64,000 nt of DNA from NCBI RefSeq assembly GCF_027213965.1, contig NZ_JAPWGX010000002.1, positions 1-64,000 of the forward strand, read 5' to 3'. The notes under the pieces are model-generated. The model worked only from the letters and a program-made list of their open reading frames with translations. It had not been told where the DNA came from and did no database searches. This DNA comes from Maritalea porphyrae. GTDB lineage: Bacteria > Pseudomonadota > Alphaproteobacteria > Rhizobiales > Devosiaceae. Positions 26,135 to 33,905 of the stretch are shown here, one piece after another. A program made the translations under genes and the position numbers. The number at the start of each line of letters is the position of its first letter. The stretch's first letter is position 1.

Positions 26135-27562
26135 CTAATCCTTGATTGTTGGCAGTTCGATACAAAAGGTCGTTCCTTCTTGTGTGTCCAAATATGAAAG
26201 CCGGCCACCGTGTGATTCTGTGATTTCTTTTGCAATCACCAATCCAAGCCCCGTGCCGCCGGCACGGCCGGACCCATCAAACGCTACAAAGAGATTCTCT
26301 TTCGCCCTTGGTGGCAACCCGGGGCCGTTGTCGCCGATCTTGATTTGATAACAGTTGGCTTGTTCTTCTAATCGAACGAACACGCGCTTTGTCGCTTCCG
26401 CTTTTTTATATACCTCCAAAGCTTCACGCGCATTTTTCAGAATATTGACGAAAACCCGAGATATCTGATCGGGATCAACATTAATCACCACATCATCTGG
26501 CACTTCATTGGCGAACTCAATCGAAGGATGCGAACGCACCCCAGCGTCAATCGCTGATTCATCAATCAGCGCGCGCAAATCCACATGTTCAAACTTTGGT
26601 GGAACTGTTTTTTGTCGACCGTAGTCCAAAACCGATTGGGCAAAATTAATCGCCCGATCCAGTGTCGTCACCAAACGCGGGGCCAAACGCTGCACCTGCG
26701 GGTCTTCAAGCGTTGCCACTTGATCCGACAACATTTGTGCCGCACTAAGGGTATTGCGCAAGTCATGGTTGATTTTGGCAACGGCCAGCCCAAGATCGGC
26801 CAAATGCTGTTTTTGGCGCAGCATGGTAAAAATGTCTTGTTCCATCATCGATAGTTCGCGCTCTGCAATGCCCACTTCGTCTTTGCGATTTGATGGTACG
26901 ATGATGCGATTTGCGTCTTCGGGTGTTTTGCGAAAAGCGATCATATTTTGCGTCATGCGCCCAATCGGCTGCACGAGCAAACGATTAAGGAAGAAGAAAA
27001 TGGCCGCAGCCGTCGCAATGGCAACCAAGAGCGAAAGCCAAAAGATATTACGCGAATAGGCCAGCATTTCTTGACGCAGATTTGCTTCACTCATCAAGAC
27101 TTCAACAATAATATCTTGCGCCCCCGTAGGCGAGCCGATGATGCGCATGGTGCGGTCACTACCATTTATGATTACGTCCAGCGCTCCAACAATCAATTCC
27201 AGCGACTCGCGGTTTCGAGTGTCTGCGCCAACAACAGCAACAGGCATGGGCATGTCGAGGCGTTCTATCAATTGAGACTTATCTTGCATACGCACAACCA
27301 GCGCTTCAGCTTGGGCGGCCTTGAGCAAATTGTTGATCATGTCCGGCGTCAAATCCATTGCATCCGGCACAGTTTCGATGACACGTGCCGCAACCCCAGC
27401 AACCTGCACCCGATCATCAAGCCATCGGATGCGGAAATTGGCCACCGAAGGCAGATAGATGACCACCTCGACAATCATGATCATGCTGATAATCATGGTG
27501 ATGAGTTTGATCGACAAACCGAAACGGGCGCGCTGATAAGGCTGATTCTGAGGAACGGACAT
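26135..27562 (-). CDS. Orphan membrane sensor histidine kinase (HAMP-HisKA-HATPase)
   Basis: In this 475-residue kinase the first helix is at about 17-40, a periplasmic domain of about 130 residues follows, and the second helix lies near 173-193, with HAMP after it (NRLLVQPIGRMTQNM). H-box INHDLRNTLSAAQ lies near 266-278; N-box NILKNAREAL, G1 DNGPGLP and G2 GGTGLGLVIAKE are intact. The H-box type with HDLRN is that of NtrB-like or HisKA-5-like kinases rather than HELRTP. No response regulator is next to it. The flavoprotein gene lies 23 bases upstream on the same strand, so the two may share a transcript. The signal is unknown. Confidence 0.9.
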   Translation of the reverse strand: MSVPQNQPYQRARFGLSIKLITMIISMIMIVEVVIYLPSVANFRIRWLDDRVQVAGVAARVIETVPDAMDLTPDMINNLLKAAQAEALVVRMQDKSQLIERLDMPMPVAVVGADTRNRESLELIVGALDVIINGSDRTMRIIGSPTGAQDIIVEVLMSEANLRQEMLAYSRNIFWLSLLVAIATAAAIFFFLNRLLVQPIGRMTQNMIAFRKTPEDANRIIVPSNRKDEVGIAERELSMMEQDIFTMLRQKQHLADLGLAVAKINHDLRNTLSAAQMLSDQVATLEDPQVQRLAPRLVTTLDRAINFAQSVLDYGRQKTVPPKFEHVDLRALIDESAIDAGVRSHPSIEFANEVPDDVVINVDPDQISRVFVNILKNAREALEVYKKAEATKRVFVRLEEQANCYQIKIGDNGPGLPPRAKENLFVAFDGSGRAGGTGLGLVIAKEITESHGGRLSYLDTQEGTTFCIELPTIKD

Positions 27563-27585
27563 AAAGAACTATAAGCTGATGTTGT

Positions 27586-29016
27586 TCAGCCAAACAATCG
27601 GTTTAATGCGATAAGGCCTTTAAGCAAGGGGTTATCTAATTTGTCCTTATAGAATTCGATGCTGATGCGTTTTGTGACTTCAAACAAGGTTGGGTATGGC
27701 GAAACCATTTTTGTGAATGCGCCGATTTTCATGCCGTTGGCGATTGCAAATGCATACATATTGATCAACTCATCTGCATGTAGGCCCACCGCACCGGCGC
27801 CCAGGATTTTGCCGGAGTTATTTGTTAGAACTTTAACCAAACCGTCGGTCTGTCGCTCTGCGCGAGCACGATCATTTTCGTCAAAGCTCCAGCGTAAAAC
27901 CCGAAACTTATCGCCAAATTTTTGGCGCGCTTCTTCTTCATTCATCCCCACTTGGGAAATTGCGGGGTCTGTGTAAGTGGCCCAAGGAATGATTTGACGG
28001 TTCTGCTTTACCGGCACCCCGAACAAAGCGTTACGGACCACCAGTCCGGCTTGATAGCCGGCCACATGGGTAAACTGCAATCCACTGGCGACATCGCCAA
28101 TAGCATAGATGCGCCGGTTAGAGGTTTTCAGACCATCATTAATCGTGATGCCTTTATTGGTGTGCGCCACCATTGCGGCGTCAAGATTGAGGCGCTCCAC
28201 ATTGGGTGATCGTCCTGCGGCAACCAAAAGATGGGTACCCACCAACGTCTCGATTTGACCATCCAAACCTTCTACATCAACAGCAATTGCCCGCGCTTTC
28301 TTCTTGACTTCAACCACTTTGGTATTTGAACGGATGTCCACCCCCTCGCGCCGAATGTGGCGCAAGGCAATATCGGTGAGTTCGCGATCATCTTTGGCCA
28401 ATGGATCAGCCATTTCGAGAACAGTTACGTTACATCCGAGGCGTTGGTGGGCTTGCGCTAGCTCCATGCCGATGGGGCCACCACCGATGATGATCAACTC
28501 GGACGGTTTTCGGCGCTGCTCAAAAATACTCTCATTGGTGAGAAAAGGCGTCTCGGCGAGCCCCGGAATTGGCGGCACCATTGGGCGCGACCCGGTTGCT
28601 ATTACAAAACGTCTGGCGCGAATTTGCTCATTACCTACTTTAACTGTGCGCTTATCCACAAAGCTGGCTTCGCCCTCGATCACATTAACACCTAGGCCGC
28701 GAAACCGCTCAATCGAATCGTTTGGGGCGATGCCTGCGATCACTTCCTTGATGTGGTCGTTGATGCGGCCAAAATTGGGTTTAGGTTCTTCGGCTTGAAT
28801 ACCAAATTCGGGAGCCGTGCGCATAAGTTGCGCCCGCTTCGCGGCTGCAATTAGCGCTTTTGAGGGGACACAACCTGTATTGAGGCAGTCGCCGCCCATT
28901 TTGTCGCGCTCTATCAAGATCACCGTTGCGCCCAATTGCGCTGCTGCTGCGGCAACGGTCAATCCGCCTGATCCAGCGCCGATTACACATAAGTCAGGTT
29001 TTAAAAATTCGGCCAT
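27586..29016 (-). CDS. FAD-dependent pyridine nucleotide-disulfide oxidoreductase (Lpd/MerA-like)
   Basis: This 476-residue flavoprotein has the N-terminal FAD motif GAGSGGLTVAAAAAQLG, the redox disulfide GGDCLNTGCVPSK, the NAD-binding motif GGGPIGMELAQAHQRLG and the second FAD motif YAIGDVA. At the C-terminus, where dihydrolipoamide dehydrogenase has HAHPTLSE, the sequence is SPYPTLFE: the catalytic His of the His-Glu pair is Tyr. It is therefore probably not the pyruvate dehydrogenase E3 but one of the MerA-like reductases that accompany TVP38 proteins. The substrate is unknown. The TVP38 gene lies 18 bases upstream. Confidence 0.87.
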   Translation of the reverse strand: MAEFLKPDLCVIGAGSGGLTVAAAAAQLGATVILIERDKMGGDCLNTGCVPSKALIAAAKRAQLMRTAPEFGIQAEEPKPNFGRINDHIKEVIAGIAPNDSIERFRGLGVNVIEGEASFVDKRTVKVGNEQIRARRFVIATGSRPMVPPIPGLAETPFLTNESIFEQRRKPSELIIIGGGPIGMELAQAHQRLGCNVTVLEMADPLAKDDRELTDIALRHIRREGVDIRSNTKVVEVKKKARAIAVDVEGLDGQIETLVGTHLLVAAGRSPNVERLNLDAAMVAHTNKGITINDGLKTSNRRIYAIGDVASGLQFTHVAGYQAGLVVRNALFGVPVKQNRQIIPWATYTDPAISQVGMNEEEARQKFGDKFRVLRWSFDENDRARAERQTDGLVKVLTNNSGKILGAGAVGLHADELINMYAFAIANGMKIGAFTKMVSPYPTLFEVTKRISIEFYKDKLDNPLLKGLIALNRLFG

Positions 29017-29034
29017 TATTAGACGCTTTCTGGT

Positions 29035-29817
29035 TTAGCTGGTGGCATTATTGGCGCGAAAGCGTTTGATCACAATAGGCATAAGAGAGACAAGCCCGAG
29101 TGCGCTGAAGGCGATAAGCAACTGGGGGGTCAATAAATCGCTTGGTGCGAGAGAAACTCCGCAAGTGGCGGTGTTGGCAGATGTGCAGGCGGCAAAGGCG
29201 GTTGCTTGCGCTTCAACAATTGAGGTTACCCCCTCACCCGCATACGCATAAGCAAAGGTGCCCGGCGCAATGCCAAATAGGGTCGTCCAAAAGAAAACCT
29301 TAAAGGGCACCCCAAGAATCGCTGGTACAATATTGACAAGAGTGAATGGAAAAGCGGGTACGAGACGCAAAAACAACATGTAGTTCACTGCATCGTCCTG
29401 CATGCCTTTTCGGATTTTTTGTACAAACGGTCCGGCGCTATCGCGCATTTGTGCCCCTAACGAAGTGCTCGTTATCCAGAACAATATTGACGCCCCCATG
29501 GTGGCGGAGAAAATTGTGACCAGGCCGGCAACCCACCACCCAAAGAATATTCCTCCTGCAATGGTGAGCACCCACGCAGCGGGAAAGGACAAAGCCACAG
29601 CGACCACATATAGGGCGCCATATAAGGCAATGGCGGGCCAAAAATTGTCGCCTATATAAGACCTCAATACGCCAAAATTCTCAACCAAAGCCCCAAAGGA
29701 CAGCGCTTTGTATGCACCAGTCGACGCAATGACGGCGATGAGAATCACAAATAGGGCGAGGGGTGCCCAGCGGCGAATACTTTTGTGTAACTGGGGCTTT
29801 TCACTTTGAGGTTGCAT
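29035..29817 (-). CDS. TVP38/TMEM64 family membrane protein (VTT domain)
   Basis: A 260-residue protein with about six helices and the VTT/SNARE-associated core FPAAWVLTIAGGIFFGWWVA followed by FWITSTSLGAQM and the amphipathic LRLVPAFPFTLVNIVPA. Related DedA and TMEM41 proteins move lipids across membranes; TVP38 members in bacteria are mostly uncharacterised. I take ATG 29817, which has GGAAG upstream. It is the first gene of a probable three-gene unit with the flavoprotein and the sensor kinase. Confidence 0.88.
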   Translation of the reverse strand: MQPQSEKPQLHKSIRRWAPLALFVILIAVIASTGAYKALSFGALVENFGVLRSYIGDNFWPAIALYGALYVVAVALSFPAAWVLTIAGGIFFGWWVAGLVTIFSATMGASILFWITSTSLGAQMRDSAGPFVQKIRKGMQDDAVNYMLFLRLVPAFPFTLVNIVPAILGVPFKVFFWTTLFGIAPGTFAYAYAGEGVTSIVEAQATAFAACTSANTATCGVSLAPSDLLTPQLLIAFSALGLVSLMPIVIKRFRANNATS

Positions 29818-29984
29818 TTTCTTCCACAATGATAATTCTTGTTGGTGGCAACATAACCCCAATTATTCAAAAGTCCTCATAGGTTCACTTGAATTTGACG
29901 AGCCGTGAACGCGGGTTCAATTCTAGTTGATAAGAATTAATGCAAATTGAGGTGGAACAAGCGGATTCTTTGTTGGCTTTGAGA

Positions 29985-30013
29985 TTGACTTGAGCTCCCA
30001 ATTTGCCTATACA
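29985..30013 (+). promoter_or_regulatory. Sigma-70-type promoter of the rpmH operon
   Basis: TTGACT (29985-29990) and TATACA (30008-30013) are separated by exactly 17 bases, a near-consensus housekeeping promoter on the plus strand. The leader to the rpmH start would be about 120 bases. The rest of the 29818-30140 gap shows no gene. Confidence 0.75.
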
Positions 30014-30140
30014 CCGCCCAACTTGGCCGCAATTTGTGGTGCGACTGCAATATTGCATGGCGTACCGCTCAAGAAATTTCCGGCAAACTGTAATTTTATT
30101 TCGAGAGGAACAATGCCCCGAACGGCATTGTGGATGAGCA

Positions 30141-30275
30141 ATGAAGCGTACCTTTCAGCCTAGCAATCTAGTGCGATCACGCCGTCACGGTTTCCGTGCA
30201 CGTATGGCAACAAAAAATGGCCGTAAAATCTTGAACGCGCGCCGCTCACGCGGTCGCAAGCGTTTGTCTGCGTAA
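30141..30275 (+). CDS. rpmH: 50S ribosomal protein L34
   Basis: The gene encodes 44 residues that begin [19 protein letters not shown] and end [10 protein letters not shown], the highly basic L34 sequence of the large ribosomal subunit. It is followed 57 bases later by rnpA, the almost universal order. The upstream promoter at 29985-30013 probably drives rpmH, rnpA and yidC together. Confidence 0.98.
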   Translation: MKRTFQPSNLVRSRRHGFRARMATKNGRKILNARRSRGRKRLSA

Positions 30276-30332
30276 GCATGTTCTTGTGACCCGATGGAAT
30301 CGCGTTGGGTTCGAACATTTGCAGGTGGTTTT

Positions 30333-30695
30333 ATGCGCCGTTTGAAGCATCGGGCGCAGTTTTTGCAAGCCGCGCGTGGACTGAAAGCAGTCCGCCGCGG
30401 CTTTGTGCTGCAAGCAATTAGGTGTGACGAGGCAGAACCCGGCATTGGGTTTACCGTTACCAAACGCGTTGGCAACTCGCCACAACGCAACAGAATCAAG
30501 CGACGCCTGCGCGCGCTAAGCGAAAAAACCGCACAAAAGTTTCAGCCTAATTTCAACTATGTATTGATTGGGCGCAAAGAAGCGTTACATGAGCCCTTTA
30601 GTCTTTTAGAAGAAGGCTTGGGCAAAGCGATCGAAAAAATACACAATCCACGAAAAGCAAATGTGGATGCACGGGAGCGGAAAGCAAAGTCATGA
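30333..30695 (+). CDS. rnpA: Ribonuclease P protein component
   Basis: This 120-residue basic protein helps the RNase P RNA cleave pre-tRNA leaders. The family signature is RNRIKRRLRAL near residues 57-67, after GFTVTKRVGNSPQ. I place the start at ATG 30333, which has AGGTGG upstream; the longer frame from 30294 adds a non-family 13-residue stretch. The stop overlaps the yidC start by 4 bases (ATGA), showing translational coupling. Confidence 0.95.
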   Translation: MRRLKHRAQFLQAARGLKAVRRGFVLQAIRCDEAEPGIGFTVTKRVGNSPQRNRIKRRLRALSEKTAQKFQPNFNYVLIGRKEALHEPFSLLEEGLGKAIEKIHNPRKANVDARERKAKS

Positions 30696-32518
30696 ATGGT
30701 GAAGGCCGCAATTACATTTTAGCGATCGGCTTGTCGATCTTGGTCTTGGTGGGGTGGCAGTATTTTGTTGCAGGTCCCCAATTGGAGAAAGCCCAGCAAC
30801 AAGCAGAAGTTGCCGCGGAACTAGCCGCACAAGCAGACCCGAACGCGGGACTGCCAACGCCGGGCGCAGTTGCCACTAGTGGGCAAACTGGAGCAAGCCC
30901 TGCAACGATCATGGGCACGCGAGAAGATGTGATTGCCGCCACAGATCGTGTGAAGATCGCAACGGGCGCTCTTGAAGGTTCAATCAACTTGGTGGGTGGT
31001 CGCTTGGACGATCTTCACCTCTCTCACTACCGCGAGACAATTGATGATGACAGCCCAATCATCACGCTGCTTTCGCCTCAAGGCACGCCAAAACCCTATT
31101 TTGCTGAGCAAGGTTGGACAGCATTGGCAGGTTCAACCATTGCTTTGCCAAAACCATCAACCATTTGGAGTGTAGAAGGTAATTCGACGCTCGGTGTAAA
31201 TGCCCCTGTTACTTTGGTATTTGATAATGGCCAAGGGCTTGTATTCAAGCGCACTTTCGAGCTCGACGAGAACTACCTGTTCACCGTGAAGCAAACTGTT
31301 GAGAACAACACGGCAGGCGATATTGCGCTTTACCCTTATTCATATGTCACGCGTCAAGAAACACCGGAAACTTCTGGCTACTTCATTTTGCATGAAGGAC
31401 CGATTGGTGTGTTGGGAGATGCGAACCTTATTGAGCTTGGCTACAAGGATTTGGTTGAAGACAGCCGTAAGAAGTTCGACGCGAAATCTGGCTGGCTTGG
31501 TTTTACCGATAAATATTGGGCAGCGGCTGTATTTCCAGAAGCCGGCGCGACAATCAATGCCCAATTTGATTACAAGAAAACTGATGGCCGTGATACCTAT
31601 CGAGCTAGCTACGTAACCACCGAGCCAACTGTTGTAGCCGCGGGCACAACAGCTGAGCACAAAAGCTATGTGTTCGCTGGTGCCAAGGTTGAAAGAATCA
31701 TTGATTCATACGAGACGGGCCTGGGTCTTGATCGACTTGAATTGCTGATTGACTGGGGTTGGTTCCACTTCATCACAAAACCATTGTTCTACGTCATCCG
31801 TTTCTTGAATGACATTTTGGGCAACTTCGGCCTCGCCATTTTGGCTGTGACTGTATTGATCAAGATTTTGTTCTTCTGGTTTGCGAACAAATCATACGCC
31901 TCAATGGCGGGTATGAAAAAAGTTCAGCCGGAAATGAAAGAAATCCAAGAGCGTCACAAAGAAGACCGTATGGCCCAACAACAGGCCATGATGGAGCTTT
32001 ACAAGCGCGAGAAGATCAACCCAATGAGCGGTTGCTGGCCGGTGCTTATCCAGATCCCGGTGTTCTTTTCGCTCTACAAAGTGTTGTTCGTCACCATTGA
32101 AATGCGTCAAGCGCCGTTCTTTGGTTGGATTCAAGATTTGGCTGTTCCAGATCCCACGAACTTGTTCAACCTGTTTGGCCTTATTCCTGTCGACCCGACA
32201 GCATTGCCATTAATCGGTGGCTTCCTTGTGCTTGGCGCTTGGCCGTTGATCATGGGTCTGACCATGTTTGTGCAAATGCGCCTTAACCCTCCACCAGCAG
32301 ATGCAACACAAGCTGCCATCTTTGCTTGGATGCCTGTGATCTTTACGTTCATGTTGGCGGGCTTCCCAGCTGGCTTGGTGATCTATTGGGCATGGAACAA
32401 CTTCTTGTCCATCTGTCAGCAGTATTTCATTATGAAACGGCATGGCGCGGATGTTGATATTATTGGCAACATCTTGGCGAGTTTCAAAAAGAAAGCGCCT
32501 GATGGCGATGCCAAATAA
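30692..32518 (+). CDS. yidC: Membrane protein insertase YidC
   Basis: The 608-residue protein has the proteobacterial YidC plan: an N-terminal helix (YILAIGLSILVLVGWQYFVA), a large periplasmic domain to about residue 350, and the conserved five-helix Oxa1 core with FFLSLYKVLFVTIEMRQAPF-like sequence and a C-terminal helix (AGFPAGLVIYWAWNNFLSI). It inserts membrane proteins alone or with SecYEG. It is the third gene of the rpmH operon and is followed by an intrinsic terminator at 32561-32590. Confidence 0.97.
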   Translation: MNGEGRNYILAIGLSILVLVGWQYFVAGPQLEKAQQQAEVAAELAAQADPNAGLPTPGAVATSGQTGASPATIMGTREDVIAATDRVKIATGALEGSINLVGGRLDDLHLSHYRETIDDDSPIITLLSPQGTPKPYFAEQGWTALAGSTIALPKPSTIWSVEGNSTLGVNAPVTLVFDNGQGLVFKRTFELDENYLFTVKQTVENNTAGDIALYPYSYVTRQETPETSGYFILHEGPIGVLGDANLIELGYKDLVEDSRKKFDAKSGWLGFTDKYWAAAVFPEAGATINAQFDYKKTDGRDTYRASYVTTEPTVVAAGTTAEHKSYVFAGAKVERIIDSYETGLGLDRLELLIDWGWFHFITKPLFYVIRFLNDILGNFGLAILAVTVLIKILFFWFANKSYASMAGMKKVQPEMKEIQERHKEDRMAQQQAMMELYKREKINPMSGCWPVLIQIPVFFSLYKVLFVTIEMRQAPFFGWIQDLAVPDPTNLFNLFGLIPVDPTALPLIGGFLVLGAWPLIMGLTMFVQMRLNPPPADATQAAIFAWMPVIFTFMLAGFPAGLVIYWAWNNFLSICQQYFIMKRHGADVDIIGNILASFKKKAPDGDAK

Positions 32519-32560
32519 TTTCGAGTAGGTCCCATAGACCTCCTCCAAAAAAAGCTTAAG

Positions 32561-32590
32561 ATCGCGTCGAACCCTCGGCGCGATTTTTTT
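32561..32590 (+). terminator. Intrinsic terminator after yidC
   Basis: A 10-base-pair stem with one U-G pair (ATCGCGTCGA with TCGGCGCGAT) and loop ACCC is followed directly by seven T residues (32584-32590). The T-run ends only 10 bases before the acetyltransferase ATG. Confidence 0.85.
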
Positions 32591-32600
32591 GTGGTGTATT

Positions 32601-33236
32601 ATGTTTGGTCCGGACCCTAAAAACCCAACGCCTCTGCCTGGCATTGATCAACTTATCTTTCTAAAGAACTTCATCACCCGACCAGACATTCAAGTCGGTG
32701 ACTACACCTATTACGACGATGATGAAGACGCTGCGGATTTTGAGAAGAAAAACGTGCTCTACCACTATGACTTTGTTGGTGACAAATTGATCATCGGCAA
32801 GTTTTGTTCTTTGGCAAAGGATTGCACATTCATGATGAATGGCGCCAATCATACCTTCACAGCCTTCTCTACTTTCCCATTCGCCATCTTCCAAAATGGC
32901 TGGGGCGATGGTGATGTGATGCAACTCAAGAGCCAAGCCCGCGGTGACACAATCGTTGGCAACGATGTTTGGATAGGCCGCGGGGCAACAATTATGCCTG
33001 GCGTTAAAGTTGGCGATGGTGCCATTGTTGGGGCACAAGCAGTCGTTGGACGAGACGTTCCTCCTTACACCATTGTTGCTGGCAATCCCGCGCGCGAAAT
33101 CCGCAAAAGGTTTGATGATGAGACCGTTGAATCCTTGCTGAACATCAAATGGTGGAACTGGCCAATTGAAAAAATTACGCGAAATCTTGATGCCATCACC
33201 ACAGCAGACCTAGACGGCATGCGCAATGCGGTATAG
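32601..33236 (+). CDS. CatB-related O-acetyltransferase (Vat-like, left-handed beta-helix)
   Basis: The 211-residue protein has hexapeptide repeats (IVGNDVWIGRGATIMPGVKV) and the Vat/xenobiotic acetyltransferase pattern GANHTFTAFSTFPF, whose His is the catalytic base, plus IVAGNPAREIRKRF at the end. Members transfer acetyl from acetyl-CoA to hydroxyls of streptogramins, chloramphenicol or cell-surface sugars. The position beside yidC and engB is common in Hyphomicrobiales, which favours a housekeeping substrate over antibiotic resistance. The start is ATG 32601; it lies just after a terminator and has no clear ribosome-binding site. EngB follows by 9 bases. Confidence 0.88.
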   Translation: MFGPDPKNPTPLPGIDQLIFLKNFITRPDIQVGDYTYYDDDEDAADFEKKNVLYHYDFVGDKLIIGKFCSLAKDCTFMMNGANHTFTAFSTFPFAIFQNGWGDGDVMQLKSQARGDTIVGNDVWIGRGATIMPGVKVGDGAIVGAQAVVGRDVPPYTIVAGNPAREIRKRFDDETVESLLNIKWWNWPIEKITRNLDAITTADLDGMRNAV

Positions 33237-33245
33237 ACCGCTCAA

Positions 33246-33875
33246 ATGAGTGAATTTAGCCCCAAAGAAATTGAAGCAGGTCGCCTGCTTTTTGCACGCC
33301 CTTGGCAGTTTATCAAAGGATGCGTGCGCATTGACGATTTACCGCCAGGTGATCGGCTTGAGATTGCGTTTGCGGGGCGTTCAAACGTTGGCAAGTCATC
33401 TTTGATCAACGCTCTGACAAACCGGGTAAACCTTGCACGCACGTCCAACACGCCAGGGCGTACGCAAGAGCTTAACATATTTGAAGCCGATGATGCCCCT
33501 TTGCGCATAGTTGATATGCCTGGCTATGGATTTGCGAAAGCGCCCAAAAAGACCGTTGAAAAATGGACACGCCTCATCCACGCTTATCTTAAAGGCCGCG
33601 CAACTCTGCGCCGTGTGTTCGTGTTGATTGATGGGCGTCACGGCCCCAAGGCGGCGGACGAAACGGTGATGAATGAACTTGATACAGCCGCTGTTTCTTA
33701 TCAGATCGTTCTTACGAAAGCGGACAAACCAAAAGCTGGTGAACTTGAAAAAGTCATTGCACTAACCAGCAAGATTGTTGCAAAGCACCCCGCTGCCCAC
33801 CCAGAGATGATTATTACTTCATCTGAAAAGGGAATTGGCATGGAGGAATTGCGCGCCACGATCTCGCGCTTTTAG
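33246..33875 (+). CDS. engB: Ribosome biogenesis GTP-binding protein EngB (YihA/YsxC)
   Basis: This 209-residue GTPase has G1 GRSNVGKSS (about 40-48), the G2 region with TPGRTQ, G3 DMPGYG, and G4 TKAD in [10 protein letters not shown]. EngB is an essential factor in large-subunit assembly. It starts 9 bases after the acetyltransferase and is the last plus-strand gene before the convergent GGDEF-EAL gene, 30 bases away. Confidence 0.96.
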   Translation: MSEFSPKEIEAGRLLFARPWQFIKGCVRIDDLPPGDRLEIAFAGRSNVGKSSLINALTNRVNLARTSNTPGRTQELNIFEADDAPLRIVDMPGYGFAKAPKKTVEKWTRLIHAYLKGRATLRRVFVLIDGRHGPKAADETVMNELDTAAVSYQIVLTKADKPKAGELEKVIALTSKIVAKHPAAHPEMIITSSEKGIGMEELRATISRF

Positions 33876-33905
33876 TATCTGGTTGCCACACCGCGGCTAG
33901 CGTTT

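Noticed and set aside
32601-33236. Acetyltransferase as an acquired antibiotic resistance gene
   Set aside because: Its place between yidC and engB is ordinary for the group and its base composition matches the neighbours; no mobile element is near.
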